Translations under genes and position numbers: made by a program
Notes under the pieces: generated by a model
The model's database searches: none
Told to the model about the DNA's origin: nothing
Seen by the model: only the letters and a program-made list of their open reading frames with translations
NCBI GenBank assembly: GCA_014382345.1
Contig: JACNJX010000108.1
Coordinates: forward strand, 19,627 to 83,626
DNA: 64,000 nucleotides
Direction: 5' to 3'
DNA from: Alphaproteobacteria bacterium
Lineage (GTDB): Bacteria; Pseudomonadota; Alphaproteobacteria; Rhodospirillales; Casp-alpha2
In this document: piece by piece, positions 13,932 through 23,077 of the stretch
Layout of the letters: the number at the start of each line of letters is the position of its first letter
Position numbering within the stretch: position 1 is the stretch's first letter

Positions 13932-16900
13932 TTACGGCGCGCCGTTCGGCAATTGTACGATGACCGTGGTTCCCTTGCCCAGCTCGCTCGCTATCGCCAA
14001 ATTTCCACCGTGAAGCTCAACCAAGGATTTTGCCAGCGACAACCCGAGGCCGGTGCCTTCGTGGTTGCGCCTCATAATGTCCTTAACCTGACCGAAGGGT
14101 CGGAGGATTTTTGGGATGTCATTTTTCTCAATCCCAATACCAGTATCATCGACCCTTAGAATCACCGCATCATCGCTCGCCTCCAGCGCAATCTCTACCT
14201 TTCCCCCATCCGGCGTAAACTTGATCGCATTGCTCAACAGGTTGAGGAGGATTTGTTTCAACCGCACTTCATCGGCTTTAATGGAGGGAACGGATTCGGC
14301 TATCTTGTATGACAGCTTCACGCCCTCATTGGCGGCTCGTTCCTTCACCATCGTTATGCAATCCTGAATGAGCTTTTCAAAATCGACGACTTCTTTATCC
14401 AGGTCGAGTTTTCCGGCTTCAATCTTGGATACATCGAGGATGTCCTGGATCACGGCCAGAAGGTGGTTGGCGGAATCGTTGATGTTGGTTGCGTAGTCGC
14501 TGGATTTGGCAAAATCCAGTTCACCCATTCCCTGTCCCATCAGGATCTGCGAGAAGCCGATGATCGAGTTCAAAGGCGTTCGCAGTTCATGGCTCATGTT
14601 GGCGAGGAACTGGCTCTTGGCGTAATTGGCATATTCGGCCTCCGTCTTGGAAGAGAGGATGGCGTCTTCTGCCCGTTTGCGTTGGGTGATGTCCTGCAAC
14701 AAGACGGTGAATATTTTTTGGCCGTTAACCACTAACTTTGACACGGATGCCGATGCCGGGAACTCGGAGCCGCTTTTTCTGAGGCCAGCAATTTCCATGC
14801 GTTCATTCATCAGGTGGTGGTCGTCATCAGAAGCATCGAACGTCCTTACATGTTTGGCGTGACCGTTGCGGGAGCGTTCCGGCATCAGCATATCCAAAGG
14901 CTTGCCCAAAACTTCTTCGGCGCTATAGCCGAAGATACGCTCCGCGCCTTGGTTAAAAAGGCTGATGTTCATATTCTCACCGATGGCAATCACCGCCTCA
15001 GGCGCAATATCTAGGATACCGGCCAATCGAGCCTGGGCCTCCAATGCGGCTTCTTCAGCTTGCTTGCGGACGGTGATGTCCTGCACTGTTCCTATCATGC
15101 GAATTGGCGTGTCAGCGGCATCGAAGGTCACCTCGCCAAATTCGTGGACAACCTTTTCGGTACCATCGGCTAGTACGATGCGATGACCTATGTTGTAGGG
15201 TGTGCGCTCATTAAGTGCGCTATCGACGGCGTCGATAACATCCTGCCGGTCTTCAGGATGGATGGCGTCGAGAAAAGCCTCGTAAGTGGCCCCGAACTGT
15301 TGCGGTTCGAGGCCGAAGATGCGGTAAATCTCATCGGACCACCAGAGCTCGTTTCCAACAATATTCCAGTCCCAATTGCCGAGGCTGGCAATCCGTTGCG
15401 CCTCGGACAGACGCTGCTCGCTTTCCTTGAGTGCTTCCTCGGCATTCTTGAGCGAAGTGATATCGGTCTGGATGCTGACGATGCTGCCGCTGGAGGTGAT
15501 GTTATCGCGCGTCAACAGCGTGCGGCCGTCGCGCAACCGGATGACAAACGTTTTGGCTAGTTCCCTCGCCGAGGTTTCACGACGGTTCATATATTCTTCG
15601 GTTTCATCTTCAGCAAGGATGACGGTACCGCGTTCGATATCGAGGCGACCCAAGTCCAATGTATGCACGCCTGGTGTCGCTTCCTCGTCGCTGTAGCCGA
15701 AGAAATCCTTGTACCGAGAATTACAAACCACTAACCGCCCATCAGGACCGTACAACACGAATCCCTCATATATCGACTCGAGCGCCTCCATCAAGAAAGT
15801 CTGAGATTTGGTGAGCGCCTTCTCCGCCTTCTTGCGCTCGGTGATGTCGACGCCAATGGTGCCTATCTCCCTGACGGCACCCGTTTGATCCAATATCGGG
15901 AATTTCGTGACAAGAAAGTCAATGGTTCCTTTATTTGAGATAATTGGCCTTTCCTCGATCAAGACACCTTTCGTCTCAATGACCTTCTGATCATGTTTGG
16001 TGGAATTTTCTGAAGTCTTATTATCAAAGAGCTCAGAGATACTTTTCCCCACAATGTCCTGTTGTTCAAAACCAAATAGTTCAGCGTACACTTGGTTTAC
16101 GAGCTTGTAGCGTCCTTGCGCATCTTTGAGCGAAATAAACGCCGGCGAGTTGTTAATGATATTCCGGAATCGTTCCTCACTTTCCATGAGTGAACTTTCA
16201 ATCTCCTTACGCTCGGCGACCTCGTTTTCCAGACGTAAGGAACGACTGATTGTCGAGTAGACAAAAGCCGCCAGCACCAAGGTGAGCAGAGCGGATGGCA
16301 ACGCGGCACTCCAGGTCCCCCATGAAACGCCGACGCCAAAATTCGGCCGCACAGGCTTCGCGACGAGGGTCCATGTCCTATCCCCAATGGAGAACGAGTT
16401 GGTTACGCGCGGCCCGACCCCCACTTCCGCCTTTGTCAAAACAGTCCTTTTTGTGTCGGCCCGCGCCCGAGAACTATGGAAGTAAAGAAGCTGCTGCCCC
16501 TCTGCTGCATTGTCATCATACAAATAAATGTCGATGCCTGCGGCACTGCGAAGGCTCCGCCTCTTTTCATAAGTGCTTTCGACCACCTTCTCGATGTCAA
16601 TCACGCCAAGAGCGAAGCCGCGCAGGTGTTGCCGTCGCTGCAAAACGGTCTCTCTCGGTTGATCAACGCCGTAGATCGGCGCAAAAATTAGGATTCCGGC
16701 ACCACCTTGGATCAACGCGATCTTCTCGCTGACGGTGAAATTGCCTATATCCCGCGCCTTTTCCAGGGTGGTCCTTCGGGCCGGATGCGATCCGAGATCA
16801 AACCCGAGGGCCGCCTCATTACCTTGGTATGGCTCGACGAAATAAACGGGAAAGTATTCGCGTCGTGGCCCGGCGGGGATTACCTTTCCGTCACCCGAAC

Positions 16901-17294
16901 GCTCTGTAATTTGGAAGTTTTGGAACCCATCTTCCCGTCCTGCGGCTTCAAACGCCGGCCGTTCGGAAGCAGCGACCCTTGGTATCCATTCGATTGCTTG
17001 AATGGCTGGAAACCGGTTCAGCACCGAGCGCAGAAAAAGTTCGAATTCCTTGCGGCCCACATGCTGCGAGGCATTGAAAAAGCCAACTAGAGAGCGGATA
17101 ACTTCCTGTTCATTGGTGATGGCATGCTCAACCGATCTCAATCGGTCCGTCGCTCTTTCCTCGAACGTATGGTTGGCTTCAGCAAAGTCGGTTGCCCTGG
17201 AAAAATTGTAAAGCTCATAGGAAATGAAAAAGCCAGCGACGAGAATTAATCCCACAAGCCAATAACGACGATCCACGGACAAGGATCGTTTCAT
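13932..17294 (-). CDS. CHASE-PAS sensor histidine kinase
   Basis: Membrane-bound histidine kinase of about 1,120 residues. The start at 17294 (MKRSLSVDRRYWLVG) puts a membrane helix at residues 12-30; a GTG at 17339 would add 15 residues. An extracytoplasmic CHASE domain follows (AIEWIPRV ... FPVYFVEPY), then a second membrane helix and four or five PAS/PAC units, then HisKA with SHELRTP and a HATPase with N, G1 and G2 boxes (NLLSNAIKFTP, DTGIGIE, GTGLGLSL). There is no receiver domain and no regulator gene beside it, so its partner lies elsewhere. It stands divergent to the formaldehyde dehydrogenase gene. Confidence 0.92.
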   Translation of the reverse strand: MKRSLSVDRRYWLVGLILVAGFFISYELYNFSRATDFAEANHTFEERATDRLRSVEHAITNEQEVIRSLVGFFNASQHVGRKEFELFLRSVLNRFPAIQAIEWIPRVAASERPAFEAAGREDGFQNFQITERSGDGKVIPAGPRREYFPVYFVEPYQGNEAALGFDLGSHPARRTTLEKARDIGNFTVSEKIALIQGGAGILIFAPIYGVDQPRETVLQRRQHLRGFALGVIDIEKVVESTYEKRRSLRSAAGIDIYLYDDNAAEGQQLLYFHSSRARADTKRTVLTKAEVGVGPRVTNSFSIGDRTWTLVAKPVRPNFGVGVSWGTWSAALPSALLTLVLAAFVYSTISRSLRLENEVAERKEIESSLMESEERFRNIINNSPAFISLKDAQGRYKLVNQVYAELFGFEQQDIVGKSISELFDNKTSENSTKHDQKVIETKGVLIEERPIISNKGTIDFLVTKFPILDQTGAVREIGTIGVDITERKKAEKALTKSQTFLMEALESIYEGFVLYGPDGRLVVCNSRYKDFFGYSDEEATPGVHTLDLGRLDIERGTVILAEDETEEYMNRRETSARELAKTFVIRLRDGRTLLTRDNITSSGSIVSIQTDITSLKNAEEALKESEQRLSEAQRIASLGNWDWNIVGNELWWSDEIYRIFGLEPQQFGATYEAFLDAIHPEDRQDVIDAVDSALNERTPYNIGHRIVLADGTEKVVHEFGEVTFDAADTPIRMIGTVQDITVRKQAEEAALEAQARLAGILDIAPEAVIAIGENMNISLFNQGAERIFGYSAEEVLGKPLDMLMPERSRNGHAKHVRTFDASDDDHHLMNERMEIAGLRKSGSEFPASASVSKLVVNGQKIFTVLLQDITQRKRAEDAILSSKTEAEYANYAKSQFLANMSHELRTPLNSIIGFSQILMGQGMGELDFAKSSDYATNINDSANHLLAVIQDILDVSKIEAGKLDLDKEVVDFEKLIQDCITMVKERAANEGVKLSYKIAESVPSIKADEVRLKQILLNLLSNAIKFTPDGGKVEIALEASDDAVILRVDDTGIGIEKNDIPKILRPFGQVKDIMRRNHEGTGLGLSLAKSLVELHGGNLAIASELGKGTTVIVQLPNGAP

Positions 17295-17389
17295 TTCACC
17301 GGACTCTCTTGTCAAGATGCCCTCGCCGCCATCATTCACATCAAAAAATGTGGAGTTTCGACCAACTTCCTACGACATTATTTTTTATC

Positions 17390-17403
17390 GATAGAATTCT
17401 ATC
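17390..17403. promoter_or_regulatory. Perfect palindrome between kinase and dehydrogenase genes
   Basis: GATAGAATTCTATC is a perfect 14-bp palindrome in the AT-rich divergent region between the sensor kinase and the formaldehyde dehydrogenase gene. It is a plausible operator for a dimeric regulator. No other copy was noticed in the window. Confidence 0.3.
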
Positions 17404-17457
17404 TTGATTTATGTAACGGGGGTGTTTCAAAACATATCATTATATATTGAAGTCGAA

Positions 17458-17535
17458 CGTCCGCTCCTGGCTATTAGCGGACTCTTTAAGCGGCAGCCAA
17501 TTATGTCCGCTCTTACCCCGATAGCGGACATTAGG
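17458..17535 (+). repeat. MSALPPKADI-type intergenic repeat, copy 8
   Basis: Blocks A and B: CGTCCGCTCCTGGCTATTAG then CGGACT, and ATGTCCGCTCTTACCCCG then ATAGCGGACATTAGG. It lies 70 bases upstream of the formaldehyde dehydrogenase start. Confidence 0.85.
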
Positions 17536-17604
17536 ATATGGTTGAAGCGGATTTGATGATTGTCCGGGCATAGCCGGCTTAACTACATTAGCAGGGGAAT
17601 CACC

Positions 17605-18714
17605 ATGGAAGCGCGTGCCGCAGTGGCTTTCAAAGCGGGTGAACCGCTTAGCATCGAAAAGGTCCAACTCGAAGGACCAAAGGAAGGCGAGTGCCTAGTC
17701 GAAATCAAGGCTACGGGCATCTGCCATACGGACGAGTTCACCCGCTCCGGTGACGACCCGGAAGGCCTGTTCCCGGCCATCCTCGGCCACGAGGGCGCCG
17801 GCGTTGTTCTCGAAACCGGCCCAGGCGTCACAACTCTAAAGCCCGGCGACCACGTGATCCCCCTTTACACGCCCGAGTGCGGGACGTGCGAATACTGCCT
17901 TTCGGGCAAAACCAACCTGTGCCAGGCGATCCGCGAAACCCAAGGCCAGGGCCTGATGCCCGACGGCACGTCTCGGTTTTCCTTAAACGGCGAAAAAATT
18001 TTCCATTACATGGGCACATCGACTTTTTCAAACCACACGGTAGTGCCCGAAATCGCGCTTGCCAAAATCAGGGATGACGCGCCTTTCGACAAGGTTTGTT
18101 ACATCGGGTGCGGCGTCACCACCGGCATCGGCGCGGTCATAAATACCGCCAAGGTCCAGGCCGGTGACAACATCATCGTTTTCGGCCTCGGCGGCATCGG
18201 GCTTAACGTCGTCCAAGGCGCCCGCATGGCCGATGCCAACATGATCGTCGGGATCGACATCAACCCCAAACGCAAGGAACTCGCCGAAAAATTCGGCATG
18301 ACCCACTTCGTCAACCCGAACGAAGTCGAAGGGGATCTGGTGCCTTATCTGGTCGAATTGACCAAAGGCGGCGCCGACCATTCCTTCGAGTGTGTCGGTA
18401 ACGTCAACCTTATGCGGCAAGCCTTGGAATGTTGTCACAAGGGCTGGGGCGAAAGTACCATCATCGGCGTCGCTGGCGCTGGCCAGGAAATCTCCACCCG
18501 CCCCTTCCAACTGGTTACCGGCCGCGTCTGGCGCGGAACTGCCTTCGGCGGCGCTCGGGGCCGTTCCGATGTGCCGGAGATTGTCGATTGGTACATGGAC
18601 GGCAAGATCAACATCGACGACCTGATCACCCACACCATGCCCCTGGACGATATCAACCAGGCTTTCGATCTCATGCACGCGGGTGAAAGCATTCGCAGCG
18701 TTGTCGTTTACTAA
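17605..18714 (+). CDS. frmA: S-(hydroxymethyl)glutathione dehydrogenase (class III ADH)
   Basis: 369-residue zinc alcohol dehydrogenase of class III, which oxidises the formaldehyde-glutathione adduct with NAD. The ATG at 17605 follows CAGGGGAATC; a frame opening at 17560 adds an unlikely N-terminus. Catalytic zinc ligands are in GICHTDE and GHEG and a later Cys; the structural zinc site is the four-cysteine lobe ECGTCEYC ... NLC. The cofactor loop is [13 protein letters not shown]. The closing segment ESIRSVVVY is typical. No S-formylglutathione hydrolase gene lies beside it, and repeat copies flank it on both sides. It detoxifies formaldehyde or handles nitrosoglutathione in the cytosol. 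Confidence 0.93.
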   Translation: MEARAAVAFKAGEPLSIEKVQLEGPKEGECLVEIKATGICHTDEFTRSGDDPEGLFPAILGHEGAGVVLETGPGVTTLKPGDHVIPLYTPECGTCEYCLSGKTNLCQAIRETQGQGLMPDGTSRFSLNGEKIFHYMGTSTFSNHTVVPEIALAKIRDDAPFDKVCYIGCGVTTGIGAVINTAKVQAGDNIIVFGLGGIGLNVVQGARMADANMIVGIDINPKRKELAEKFGMTHFVNPNEVEGDLVPYLVELTKGGADHSFECVGNVNLMRQALECCHKGWGESTIIGVAGAGQEISTRPFQLVTGRVWRGTAFGGARGRSDVPEIVDWYMDGKINIDDLITHTMPLDDINQAFDLMHAGESIRSVVVY

Positions 18715-18720
18715 ACCTTA

Positions 18721-18796
18721 GGTCCGCTTATGGCTATTATCGGACATTCAGCCACACCCTGAATTACGTCCGCTTTGCCCCCGAAAGCGGACATGG
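18721..18796 (+). repeat. MSALPPKADI-type intergenic repeat, copy 9
   Basis: A clean copy of blocks A and B: GGTCCGCTTATGGCTATTAT then CGGACAT, and CGTCCGCTTTGCCCCCG then AAAGCGGACAT. It begins six bases after the frmA stop and is the last copy before the right two-thirds of the window, where none was seen. Confidence 0.88.
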
Positions 18797-19286
18797 AAAA
18801 GTAGAGAGAAACCTCTAATTCTCCTTGATTTTTTCCTTAATATGTTCTACATTTGTTCTAGTTTTTTCCATCGCTCTTTATCCCATGCTCTTGGACATTG
18901 TGAATAAGGATGCCATCAACGCTTTTTTGGGGCACGGCCGTCGGCGTTTGCCGGTGGTTGCGGAAACCGGCGCAAAAAATGGCTGTTTTTCAGTCGGTTG
19001 GAATCAAAATGATGATAAATGATGAGTTTTTCGCCGTTCTATGAGACGCAAAATGTGTTAAATCAATAGGTTAGTGGATTTTGAGAGTCCGAAAATGATG
19101 AGTTCCGGACGAGTCTCTGACGAGTTTTTGACGAGTTCCCGACGAGTTTCAGGCGACATTCCGACGACTCCCGGACGTATTGCCGGCGGTCCTCGTCGTC
19201 TGTTCGTGAAATGCCTGCAAATGTAGATAAATGCAGGCTTTTGCCTACATTCCCTACGGGATTTTACATAATACGGCGAAACCCCG
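18797..19286. other. 490-base non-coding gap
   Basis: The stretch between repeat copy 9 and the fructosamine kinase stop has no convincing gene. A 65-codon frame (18825-19022, with one hydrophobic segment) has no ribosome site or clear family. It holds an 11-bp-period array (19097-19195) and overlapping inverted repeats at 19212-19250 (CCTGCA ... TGCAGG and AGGC-AAAA-GCCT), the latter 40-70 bases after the kinase stop and a possible terminator for it. Confidence 0.5.
19097..19195. repeat. Degenerate tandem array, 11-bp period
   Basis: Nine consecutive 11-base units. The first five share GAYGAGT at the start (GACGAGTCTCT, GACGAGTTTTT, GACGAGTTCCC, GACGAGTTTCA) and the last four are decayed (GACGACTCCCG, GACGTATTGCC). 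The period is not a multiple of three, so it is unlikely to be coding; it is close to one helical turn. Confidence 0.7.
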
Positions 19287-20165
19287 TCAGCAGCCGTATT
19301 TCCGTAAACTCCGGTCCACCGAGGCGACATAGCCGCCGCCGAACAGGCGGACGTGGACCAGCAGCGGATACAGGTTATAGAGGTCGAGGCGTTCCTCGAA
19401 GAAACCGGGACGGATCGGCCGGTGTTCGTTGTAGCGGTCGAAAAAGGCGTCGCCGAAGGTGCTGAACAGGGTCGAAAAGGCCAGTTCGATCTCCGCGTCG
19501 GCGTAATAGATGGCGGGATCGACGAAACCGGAAATGCGGCCCCGGTTGGCGAGCACGTTGCCGCCCCACATGTCGCCGTGAATCAGCGACGGGGCCGTAT
19601 CGTCGGCGATCCCCTCGTCCAGCCATTGGCCGAGCTTTTCGGCGAGTGTCTCCACCCTTGCCATCAGGTCTGAAGGAAGCCGCCCGGCGTCGAGCGCCTG
19701 GCGGGCCATATAGAGCAGGCGATTGTCGCGGAAGAATTCGAGCCAGCTTCGGGTTTCCGGATTGGGCTGATGCAGGCCGCCGATCACCGTCGCGCGGTCG
19801 AAGCCGAATTTATCCGCCGTCACCCCGTGCAGCGCCGCCAGCATGTCGGCGGCCTGTGCTTGAGCGCCGCCGGATAGGCCGCCGCCGGTCTCGAGCCGGC
19901 TCATCAACAGAAGGTCGTCCCCGGCATAAAGCACATCCGGCACCAGAAGCCCGCCGGGGTCGCGCAGGTATCGCAACATGTAACCTTCGAGATCGAGGCC
20001 GCTGCCCGCATCGCCCAGTTTGGCGACAAGGGTCCGGCCATCTTCCAGAATGACCTCGCGCACGTCGGCGACACAACCGCCGCCCATGGCGCGGAATTGC
20101 ACCGGGCGGGAACCGGCGGCATCGGCGATAAGATCTTTCAGGTCTTTGTCCGTATCGGGGGGCAT
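19287..20165 (-). CDS. Fructosamine kinase family protein
   Basis: 292-residue kinase of the fructosamine-3-kinase/aminoglycoside-phosphotransferase superfamily. These enzymes phosphorylate sugars attached to protein amines so that the adduct falls off. The start at 20165 (MPPDTDKDLKDL) leaves a 25-base gap to the phosphatase gene upstream; a longer frame would overlap it. Motifs: a Gly-rich stretch MGGGCVADV, the ATP lysine in TLVAKLG, the catalytic loop SLIHGDMWGGN and the metal aspartate in GFVDPAIYYADAEIEL. Forms an operon with the LMW-PTP gene, a pairing known in bacteria, suggesting a joint role in protein deglycation. Confidence 0.9.
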   Translation of the reverse strand: MPPDTDKDLKDLIADAAGSRPVQFRAMGGGCVADVREVILEDGRTLVAKLGDAGSGLDLEGYMLRYLRDPGGLLVPDVLYAGDDLLLMSRLETGGGLSGGAQAQAADMLAALHGVTADKFGFDRATVIGGLHQPNPETRSWLEFFRDNRLLYMARQALDAGRLPSDLMARVETLAEKLGQWLDEGIADDTAPSLIHGDMWGGNVLANRGRISGFVDPAIYYADAEIELAFSTLFSTFGDAFFDRYNEHRPIRPGFFEERLDLYNLYPLLVHVRLFGGGYVASVDRSLRKYGC

Positions 20166-20190
20166 AAGGGGCTCCCGAGGGTTCGTCGCT

Positions 20191-20664
20191 TTAAAGATGT
20201 TTGTCGCGGATATCGGCGAGCAATCCTTCGGAGGCGGCTTCAATCATATCGAGGACGATCTCGAAACCGTTTTCGCCGTCGTAATAAGGATCGGGAACCT
20301 CCGTGTGGCCGATATTGGGCGCGAATTTCAGGAACATGTGCAGCCGGTCTTTTTCCCCCGCCGGGCAGAGGCCGGTGAGATCGCGGTGGTTGTCGGAATC
20401 CATGGCGAGAACGTAATCGAAGCGGTGGAAGTCCTCGGCTTTGACCTGCCGGGCGCGTTGGCCGGACAGGTCGATGCCGCGGTGCAGGGCGGCGGCCTGG
20501 GCGCGGCGATCGGGCGGACTGCCGATGTGCCAGCTGCCGACGCCGGCGGAATCGGCCTCGATTTGACCGGACAGGCCTTCGCGTTCGACCAGACCCCGGA
20601 AGACGCCTTCGGCGGTGGGCGAACGGCAGATGTTGCCGAGGCAGACAAACAGAACTTTTACCAA
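20191..20664 (-). CDS. Low-molecular-weight protein tyrosine phosphatase
   Basis: 157-residue LMW-PTP. The P-loop is CLGNICRS with nucleophile C8 and R14 (C-x5-R), and the general acid is the aspartate of VPDPYYDG near the C-terminus. Full length for the family, cytosolic. The fructosamine kinase gene follows 25 bases downstream in the same direction. In other bacteria such phosphatases act on tyrosine kinases of exopolysaccharide synthesis or on arginine/sugar phosphates; the genetic link here favours a role next to the kinase. Confidence 0.93.
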   Translation of the reverse strand: MVKVLFVCLGNICRSPTAEGVFRGLVEREGLSGQIEADSAGVGSWHIGSPPDRRAQAAALHRGIDLSGQRARQVKAEDFHRFDYVLAMDSDNHRDLTGLCPAGEKDRLHMFLKFAPNIGHTEVPDPYYDGENGFEIVLDMIEAASEGLLADIRDKHL

Positions 20665-20795
20665 GGGCCTTTCTCCGCCGGGTGCATTTCAGGACGACGT
20701 CGAATAACGTGGGCCTGATTATCGTTGTTCAGATTATCGTGGGCTGGGGCCCGCCGGGCAAGGCCGACAGACGGCCAATAGGAAAGTAGAGTCGT

Positions 20796-21539
20796 ATGGA
20801 CAAAAGGGACTATCCCGCAATCGTCATCCTCACCGGGGCCGGAATTTCCAGGGAATCCGGCCTGGAAACCTTCCGCGACGCGGACGGCATCTGGTCGAAG
20901 GTCCGCATCGAGGACGTCGCCACGCCGAAAGCCTTCGCCCGCGACCCGGAAGGCGTCCATGAATTCTATAACGCGCGGCGCGCCGGCCTGACGGCGGGAA
21001 ATATCGTGCCCAACGCCGCGCATGTGGCGTTGGCCAGGCTGGAAGCGGAATGGCCGGGCGAAATTCTGGTGGTGACGCAGAATATCGACGACCTGCATGA
21101 ACGCGCCGGCAGCCGGAATTTGCTGCACATGCACGGCGAACTCCTGAAGGTGCGGTGCGGGCTTTGCGGCGATCTGGCCGATTGGACCGGGGATCTCGGC
21201 GTCGGTGTGAGGTGTCCGGATTGCGGCGAGGCGGGGGCCTTGCGCCCCCATGTGGTGTGGTTCGGTGAAATGCCGCTGGAGATGGAGCGCATCTATGAAA
21301 ACCTGGAGCGTTGCGGATTGTTCGTTTCCATCGGTACGTCGGGAAACGTCTACCCGGCCGCCGGGTTCGTCGCCCATGTAAAACAGGCCGGGGGGCAGAC
21401 CGGCCGGGCACATACGGCGGAACTAAACCTTGAGCCATCGGAAGGGGCGTCACATTTTGACGAAACCCGTTACGGGCCTGCAACGAAGGTGGTGCCGGAA
21501 TACGTCGGGAAAATCCTCTCCGGGGGCTGGGGTACCTGA
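20796..21539 (+). CDS. cobB: NAD-dependent protein deacylase (sirtuin, SIRT5-like)
   Basis: 247-residue sirtuin that removes acyl groups from lysines with NAD. Motifs: GAGIS near residue 14, TFRD, the QNIDDLH loop, catalytic H113 in HMHGE, and zinc cysteines C121, C124, C140 and C143. Y58 and R61 in FYNARR form the Tyr/Arg pair that favours succinyl and malonyl groups in class III sirtuins, so desuccinylation is likely. Divergent to the LMW-PTP gene with 131 bases between them and no other visible feature there. Upstream of the ergothioneine genes but 160 bases apart. Confidence 0.93.
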   Translation: MDKRDYPAIVILTGAGISRESGLETFRDADGIWSKVRIEDVATPKAFARDPEGVHEFYNARRAGLTAGNIVPNAAHVALARLEAEWPGEILVVTQNIDDLHERAGSRNLLHMHGELLKVRCGLCGDLADWTGDLGVGVRCPDCGEAGALRPHVVWFGEMPLEMERIYENLERCGLFVSIGTSGNVYPAAGFVAHVKQAGGQTGRAHTAELNLEPSEGASHFDETRYGPATKVVPEYVGKILSGGWGT

Positions 21540-21700
21540 TTAAAAAAGAAGGAAAATTATTTTAAGCGTCCCCAGGGCGAAGGGTAGAATCCGGAAAACG
21601 GGGGCTTGTCAGCCGATTTCTGTCAGGATTTCCTCGGAATTGGCGAAAAATAATTCGTCAGCCCCTTGATCGGGTAATTTTGATTTGCAAAGGTAGGGAC

Positions 21701-23062
21701 ATGAGGGGACAGCCTCAAAAAATCTCATCAGGCGAAGCAACGGCACGGAACCGGGACGAAATCCTGGCCCTGTTCCGGCGTATCCGCGCGCGGTCGCTGG
21801 ATCTGGCGGCCCCTCTGACGGCGGAGGACCAGTGCATCCAGTCCATGCCCGACGCCAGCCCGACAAAGTGGCATCTGGCGCATACGTCGTGGGCGTTCGA
21901 GACCTTTGTCCTCAAACCCTTCGATCCGAATTACACGGATTTTCACGCCGATTATAATTTCCTGTTCAATTCCTATTATGAATCGGTCGGCCCGCGACAC
22001 CAGAGACCGAAGCGCGGCCTGTTGTCCCGCCCGCCGCTGGAAGACATCCATGCCTACCGGGTCCACGTGGACGCGGCGATGGAGACTTTGATTGTGACCG
22101 CAGGAGACGAGGCTTGGGGCGAAATCCGGCCCTTCGTCGAGCTTGCCAACAACCACGAACAGCAGCACCAGGAACTGATGCTGACCGACATCAAACACAT
22201 GTTTTCGTGCAATCCGCTCCGCCCGGCCTACCTGACCTCGAAGCCCAGGGCGATCGGTGACGGAAAGGCCGCGGACCTGAAATGGATAGAATTTCCGCAA
22301 GGGCTGGTCGAAACGGGCTTTGAGGTTTCCGCCTCTCAGGCCGCCGCCCCGGCCTTCGCTTACGACAATGAAGGCCCCCGCCACAAGGTCTGGCAGGACG
22401 GGTTCAAAATTGCGTCGCGCCCGGTGAGCAATGGGGAATATCTGGCGTTCATCGCCGACGGCGGCTATGTGCGCCCGGAGTTCTGGCTGTCGAACGGATG
22501 GGCGGCGGTGCAGGAAAACGCCTGGCGGGCGCCGTTCTATTGGCAGAAGGATGCGGGGGTTAACGAAAATACTGAAAATTGGCAGGTTATGACCCTGGCC
22601 GGCATGCAAGCCTTGGACCCGATGGAGCCGGTCTGCCACGTCAGCTATTTCGAGGCGGAAGCCTATGCCAGTTGGGCGGGCAAGCGCCTGCCCACGGAGG
22701 CGGAATGGGAACGCATGGCCTCTGACGTTTCGGTGGCCGGGCCGGTGGCGGGAAATTTCGCCGATAGCGGCCATTTCCACCCAACGCCTGTGCAAACCGG
22801 GGCGGTTCAGGCGGGTCCGGCGGCTCAGGTCTTCGGCGATGTCTGGGAATGGACCCGCAGCGCCTATGCGCCGTATCCGGGCTACCGGCCGGCGGCGGGC
22901 GCGATGGGCGAATACAACGGCAAATTCATGAGCGGGCAGATGGTGCTGCGGGGCGGCTCGGCGGTGACGCCGGAAGACCACGTGCGTCCGACCTACCGCA
23001 ATTTTTTCTATCCGCCCGACCGCTGGCAGTTCAGCGGCATTCGTCTGGCGCAGGATTCGTGA
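21701..23062 (+). CDS. egtB: Ergothioneine biosynthesis protein EgtB
   Basis: 453-residue iron-dependent sulfoxide synthase that joins a thiol (gamma-glutamylcysteine or cysteine) to trimethylhistidine. The ATG at 21701 is preceded by AGGTAGGGAC. The N-terminal DinB-like domain carries the iron ligands: HLAH and HEQQHQE, the latter in a NNHEQQHQELMLTDIKH helix. The C-terminal formylglycine-generating-enzyme-like domain is clear (VSYFEAEAYASWAGKRLPTE, DVWEWTRS, RGGS). egtD follows 15 bases later, so the two form one operon that makes the antioxidant ergothioneine. No egtC or egtE is adjacent, so the C-S lyase must be encoded elsewhere. Confidence 0.95.
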   Translation: MRGQPQKISSGEATARNRDEILALFRRIRARSLDLAAPLTAEDQCIQSMPDASPTKWHLAHTSWAFETFVLKPFDPNYTDFHADYNFLFNSYYESVGPRHQRPKRGLLSRPPLEDIHAYRVHVDAAMETLIVTAGDEAWGEIRPFVELANNHEQQHQELMLTDIKHMFSCNPLRPAYLTSKPRAIGDGKAADLKWIEFPQGLVETGFEVSASQAAAPAFAYDNEGPRHKVWQDGFKIASRPVSNGEYLAFIADGGYVRPEFWLSNGWAAVQENAWRAPFYWQKDAGVNENTENWQVMTLAGMQALDPMEPVCHVSYFEAEAYASWAGKRLPTEAEWERMASDVSVAGPVAGNFADSGHFHPTPVQTGAVQAGPAAQVFGDVWEWTRSAYAPYPGYRPAAGAMGEYNGKFMSGQMVLRGGSAVTPEDHVRPTYRNFFYPPDRWQFSGIRLAQDS

Positions 23063-23077
23063 CGGGGGATTTGTGAT

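Noticed and set aside
3467..18796. The dispersed repeats as a CRISPR array
   Set aside because: Copies are scattered over 15 kb, are of unequal length and are separated by genes, with no spacer pattern or cas genes.
18825..19022. 65-codon ORF with one hydrophobic segment after repeat copy 9
   Set aside because: No ribosome site, no clear family and AT-rich DNA. Could be a tiny membrane protein, but the sequence gives too little support.
19058..19330. Minus-strand ORF through the 11-bp array
   Set aside because: It arises from the repeat: a period of 11 with no stop in one frame gives a repetitive ETRRELVK-like text, and it overlaps the fructosamine kinase end.
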